Part shown: in pieces, positions 5,222 to 6,902 of the stretch | Position numbering within the stretch: the stretch's first letter is position 1 | Layout: every line of letters starts with the position of its first letter | Source of the DNA: Thermomicrobiales bacterium | GTDB lineage: Bacteria > Chloroflexota > Chloroflexia > Thermomicrobiales > UBA6265 | DNA length: 6,902 nt | Reading direction: 5' to 3' | Assembly (NCBI GenBank): GCA_025928535.1 | Contig: JAICJJ010000153.1 | Location: 1 to 6,902, forward strand | Position numbers and translations under genes: made by a program | The notes under the pieces: model-generated | Database searches by the model: none | Told to the model about the DNA's origin: nothing | Seen by the model: the letters and a program-made list of their open reading frames with translations, nothing else

Positions 5222-5446
5222 TCAACCGGCCAGCTCCTCGCGAATGACTCGCTCTGCTGCCGCCTCCGCCGCTCGCAGGACGTCATCGACCGCTTCGCTG
5301 TCGCCGCCAAATTCCCAAAACATGCCGCCTTCATCCAGCAGCCGGATGAAGGACGGTCGTATGCCATCGAAGCCGATTTCGATCAAGCCGTGCGTGGTGA
5401 CCCAGCGGGTCAGGTTGGGGTAGGCGTCGGCAAATGCGCCTCCCAT
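5222..5446 (-). CDS. Small conserved-looking protein of unknown function
   Basis: A 74-residue, acidic, soluble protein beginning MGGAFADAYPNLTRWV and containing IEIGFDGIRPSFIRLLDEGG (about 22-41) and a helical C-terminus ending REELAG. I recall similar short proteins with the FxRxLDEGGMxWE pattern, all of unknown function, and assign none. The frame extends to an ATG at 5509, but only the ATG at 5446 has a good ribosome binding site (GGAGG, 6-nt spacing). The gene converges on the CMD gene, with 24 nt between the two stops. GTTGAA (5193-5198) and TTCAAC (5221-5226) form a weak inverted repeat spanning both stop codons. Confidence 0.75.
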   Translation of the reverse strand: MGGAFADAYPNLTRWVTTHGLIEIGFDGIRPSFIRLLDEGGMFWEFGGDSEAVDDVLRAAEAAAERVIREELAG

Positions 5447-5510
5447 GTCGTTCCTCCAATCGCTTCGCCGCCTCGTCGCAGTCACTGGGCTTCTGCGTGC
5501 CTGCGACAAC

Positions 5511-5596
5511 CGTCATGTTGAGCCGAAGCGAAGCATCTCGTCCTGCGTAGCAATGAGACGACGAGACGAGACCCTTCGCTTGCGCTCAGGATGACG
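5511..5596. repeat. Palindromic interspersed element, copy 2 (86 bp)
   Basis: The ends are CGTCAT (5511-5516) and ATGACG (5591-5596). A 15-nt arm at 5519-5533 pairs with 5574-5588 at 13 of 15 positions, and CTCGTC can pair with GACGAG further in, so the whole unit folds into one long hairpin. The arm sequence (GAGC..AAGCGAAGCAT and its inverse) resembles widespread bacterial REP-like repeats. It lies between the 74-residue gene and the ABM gene in non-coding DNA. The rest of the 5447-5656 gap shows only a 7-bp inverted repeat (GTCGCAG/CTGCGAC, 5475-5481 and 5501-5507). Confidence 0.65.
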
Positions 5597-5656
5597 GGGC
5601 AGGAGACCGCGGTCCGAACGGGGCGGCGAGGCTTGCCAACGCCGTGAGCCCGCGAT

Positions 5657-5980
5657 TCACCCGACGGGTGACGCTTCGCCGGCGCTCGCGGCGACCAGAT
5701 AGACGCCCGTTTCGCTTTCTTCGCACAGCGCCGTCAATCTGCCGATCGCGCCCGGCGTGCCGGGGTGGGCGCGCATCGCCGCGATCGTCTCCATGCTCGG
5801 CCACGGTCCGAACGAATAGAAGAGGCGGGGGTCTTCCGCGCACTGCAGCAACGTGCCCCAATGGGGCGGCGCCTTGAGCGCCAGGAAAAACTCGGCCAAT
5901 TCGCCCCAGGCGGCGATGAAGGCGCCGACCTGTCCCGGACGAACCCGCCAGCGAGCCAGGGTGTAGGGTTGATTGTCCAT
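5657..5980 (-). CDS. ABM-type dimeric alpha/beta-barrel protein
   Basis: A 107-residue protein beginning MDNQPYTLARWRVRPGQ, followed by a helix AFIAAWGELAEFFLAL, a strand block DPRLFYSFGPWPSMETIAAM and a C-terminal strand ETGVYLVA. This order and length are those of the antibiotic biosynthesis monooxygenase (ABM) / dimeric ferredoxin-like barrel superfamily. That group includes cofactor-free monooxygenases and heme-degrading enzymes, and the substrate is not inferable. The start at 5980 has GGAG 7 nt upstream. An in-frame ATG at 6007 with AAGGA 5 nt upstream is a real alternative and would add nine residues. The stop codon is embedded in a TCACCC/GGGTGA palindrome (5657-5671). It lies 104 nt downstream of the P-loop gene. 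Confidence 0.75.
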   Translation of the reverse strand: MDNQPYTLARWRVRPGQVGAFIAAWGELAEFFLALKAPPHWGTLLQCAEDPRLFYSFGPWPSMETIAAMRAHPGTPGAIGRLTALCEESETGVYLVAASAGEASPVG

Positions 5981-6084
5981 CGGCGACTCCGAACGAGCGC
6001 GTGACATGGGATTCCTTCGCAAGCGGCCTGCCGCGCCTCCTGATCCTGGACACGATGCGTGTCGCCGCATGTTGCGAGGCGGCG

Positions 6085-6648
6085 CTACGCGCCCGGCCTC
6101 GGCGCTTGCAGATGAAGCCGTTGGAGGTGAGCGAGGACCGTCTCGAGCCGGCGATCCCAAGGGCCGTCGAGGGGCAGGATTTCGACGCCGTCGCAGAGGT
6201 CGAAACAGTCGCCATCGACGATGTCCCGGAGCGCGTCGTCGACCGCCAGGCGGAACGATGCGTCTTCGGCCGCGATGGCCGGGTCGTGCGAGGGATCGGC
6301 GTGAACGGCGACCAGCAGATCGAGGGTCGCTATCGCCTGCGTGACAAGCGCGCGCCAAGGCTCCAGGTCGAACCGATCCCCGTCGTCGCTGGCGGCGATG
6401 TAGCCCAGGAAGTCGAGCGGGCAGCGGTCGAAGATCAGGTTGGGCGACGGCCGCCGCAGGCTGACCACCGACTGCTTCAGTTGAACGACGAAATCGTCGA
6501 CGCTGGGCGGATCGGCGAACTCGTAGCCCCGCTCGACCAGCAGCTCGTACGGCTCGGCGACGATCGCATGGCGCGGCAGCCGCGCGCCGAGCGCCGCGAC
6601 CAACGTCGACTTCCCGGTCACATGGGTTCCCGAGACGGCGAGGCGCAT
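6085..6648 (-). CDS. P-loop ATPase, NadR-kinase/AAA_28-like
   Basis: The 187-residue protein opens with MRLAVSGTHVTGKSTLV, giving a Walker A motif GTHVTGKST (7-15, K13 and S14 for the phosphates). A Walker B/kinase-like block LIFDRCPLDFLGY (71-83, D74-R75) follows, as in NadR-type nucleoside kinases and the AAA_28 group. Such proteins phosphorylate small nucleosides or related substrates; which one cannot be read here. The Cys- and Asp-rich C-terminal half (131-165) is not one I recognise. ATG at 6648 has AGGTGA 4 nt upstream and lies 36 nt after the GMC oxidoreductase stop, suggesting one leftward transcript. Confidence 0.8.
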   Translation of the reverse strand: MRLAVSGTHVTGKSTLVAALGARLPRHAIVAEPYELLVERGYEFADPPSVDDFVVQLKQSVVSLRRPSPNLIFDRCPLDFLGYIAASDDGDRFDLEPWRALVTQAIATLDLLVAVHADPSHDPAIAAEDASFRLAVDDALRDIVDGDCFDLCDGVEILPLDGPWDRRLETVLAHLQRLHLQAPRPGA

Positions 6649-6684
6649 CGTTCACCTGCCGTGCGCCGCGCGGCGACGCCTCGA

Positions 6685-6902
6685 TCATCCCGCCCGAATG
6701 GCTGCGGCGAGGCGTTCGGCGACGGCGTCGATGGTGCATTGCAGGTTGGCGCGGGGAATGGTCGGAAAGATCGACGCGTCGGCCACGCGCAGTCCGGCCG
6801 CGCCGTGGACCCGTCCCGTGTGATCGACGACGGCGGTTGGATCGTCGGCTGGGCCCATCCGGCATGTGCCGGAGGGGTGGAACGTCGTGCCGACCTGGTT
6901 CC
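6685..6902 (-). CDS. GMC-family FAD oxidoreductase, C-terminal fragment (5' end outside window)
   Basis: Seventy-one codons and a stop are visible, the C-terminal substrate-side domain of a glucose-methanol-choline oxidoreductase. The fragment contains TTFHPSGTCRMG, whose His is the catalytic base position in the family. It also has VVDHTGRVHGAAGLRVADASIFPTIP, the usual FAD-domain closing segment, and PRANLQCTIDAVAERLA, with Asn at the second active-site position (His or Asn in relatives). The common GNTNAPT is replaced by ANLQCTI, so it belongs to a less typical subgroup. The FAD-binding N-terminus is outside the window and the substrate is unknown. It appears to head a leftward group with the P-loop and ABM genes. 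Confidence 0.9.
   Translation of the reverse strand, partial: NQVGTTFHPSGTCRMGPADDPTAVVDHTGRVHGAAGLRVADASIFPTIPRANLQCTIDAVAERLAAAIRAG

Noticed and set aside
5193..5226. GTTGAA/TTCAAC inverted repeat across the convergent stops as a bidirectional terminator
   Set aside because: The stem is only 6 bp with a 22-nt loop and no T-run on either strand; too weak to call a terminator.
5981..6865. N-terminal extension of the ABM frame through the P-loop and GMC genes
   Set aside because: The upstream part of this open frame overlaps two well-supported genes in another frame. Only the part from ATG 5980 (or 6007) has ABM-like sequence.

Overview
The window is very GC-rich, gene-dense and free of tRNA, rRNA, CRISPR or insertion-sequence signals. 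Gene starts carry strong AGGAGG-type ribosome binding sites, and non-ATG starts (TTG, GTG) are used. The gene content and the short palindromic interspersed elements suggest a high-GC Chloroflexota (Thermomicrobia/Sphaerobacter-like) chromosome. That assignment is an impression from gene style, not proven by a marker gene.

Layout. (1) Bases 1-1569, leftward: a DinB/YfiT-like four-helix metalloprotein followed, 15 bp after its stop, by a membrane-anchored two-HKD phospholipase D/cardiolipin-synthase-like protein that runs off the left edge. (2) Bases 1570-2098: a divergent intergenic region with a promoter for each direction, an 8-bp tandem repeat, an 88-bp-class palindromic element and a perfect 10-bp hairpin in the rightward 5' leader. 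(3) Bases 2099-5197, rightward: three consecutive DUF1326 paralogues with an N-terminal cysteine cluster, an encapsulated-ferritin-like protein (EncFtn), and an AhpD-like carboxymuconolactone decarboxylase (CMD) family protein. The CMD frame is interrupted by one TGA exactly where the second cysteine of the family's CxxC motif belongs, so it probably encodes a selenoprotein (CxxU). (4) Bases 5222-6902, leftward: the C-terminal end of a GMC oxidoreductase, a P-loop NadR-kinase-like ATPase, a small ABM/dimeric-barrel protein, a second palindromic element, and a 74-residue protein of unknown function that converges on the CMD gene.

The rightward block is the most interesting part. Three small proteins with clustered cysteines, a diiron ferroxidase of the EncFtn type without visible encapsulin or cargo tail, and a probable Sec-containing peroxidase-like protein sit head to tail. 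A role in metal and thiol/peroxide handling is a reasonable inference from the families, but DUF1326 itself has no established biochemical function and nothing in the window proves the genes work together. The leftward genes look like ordinary small-operon accessory content.
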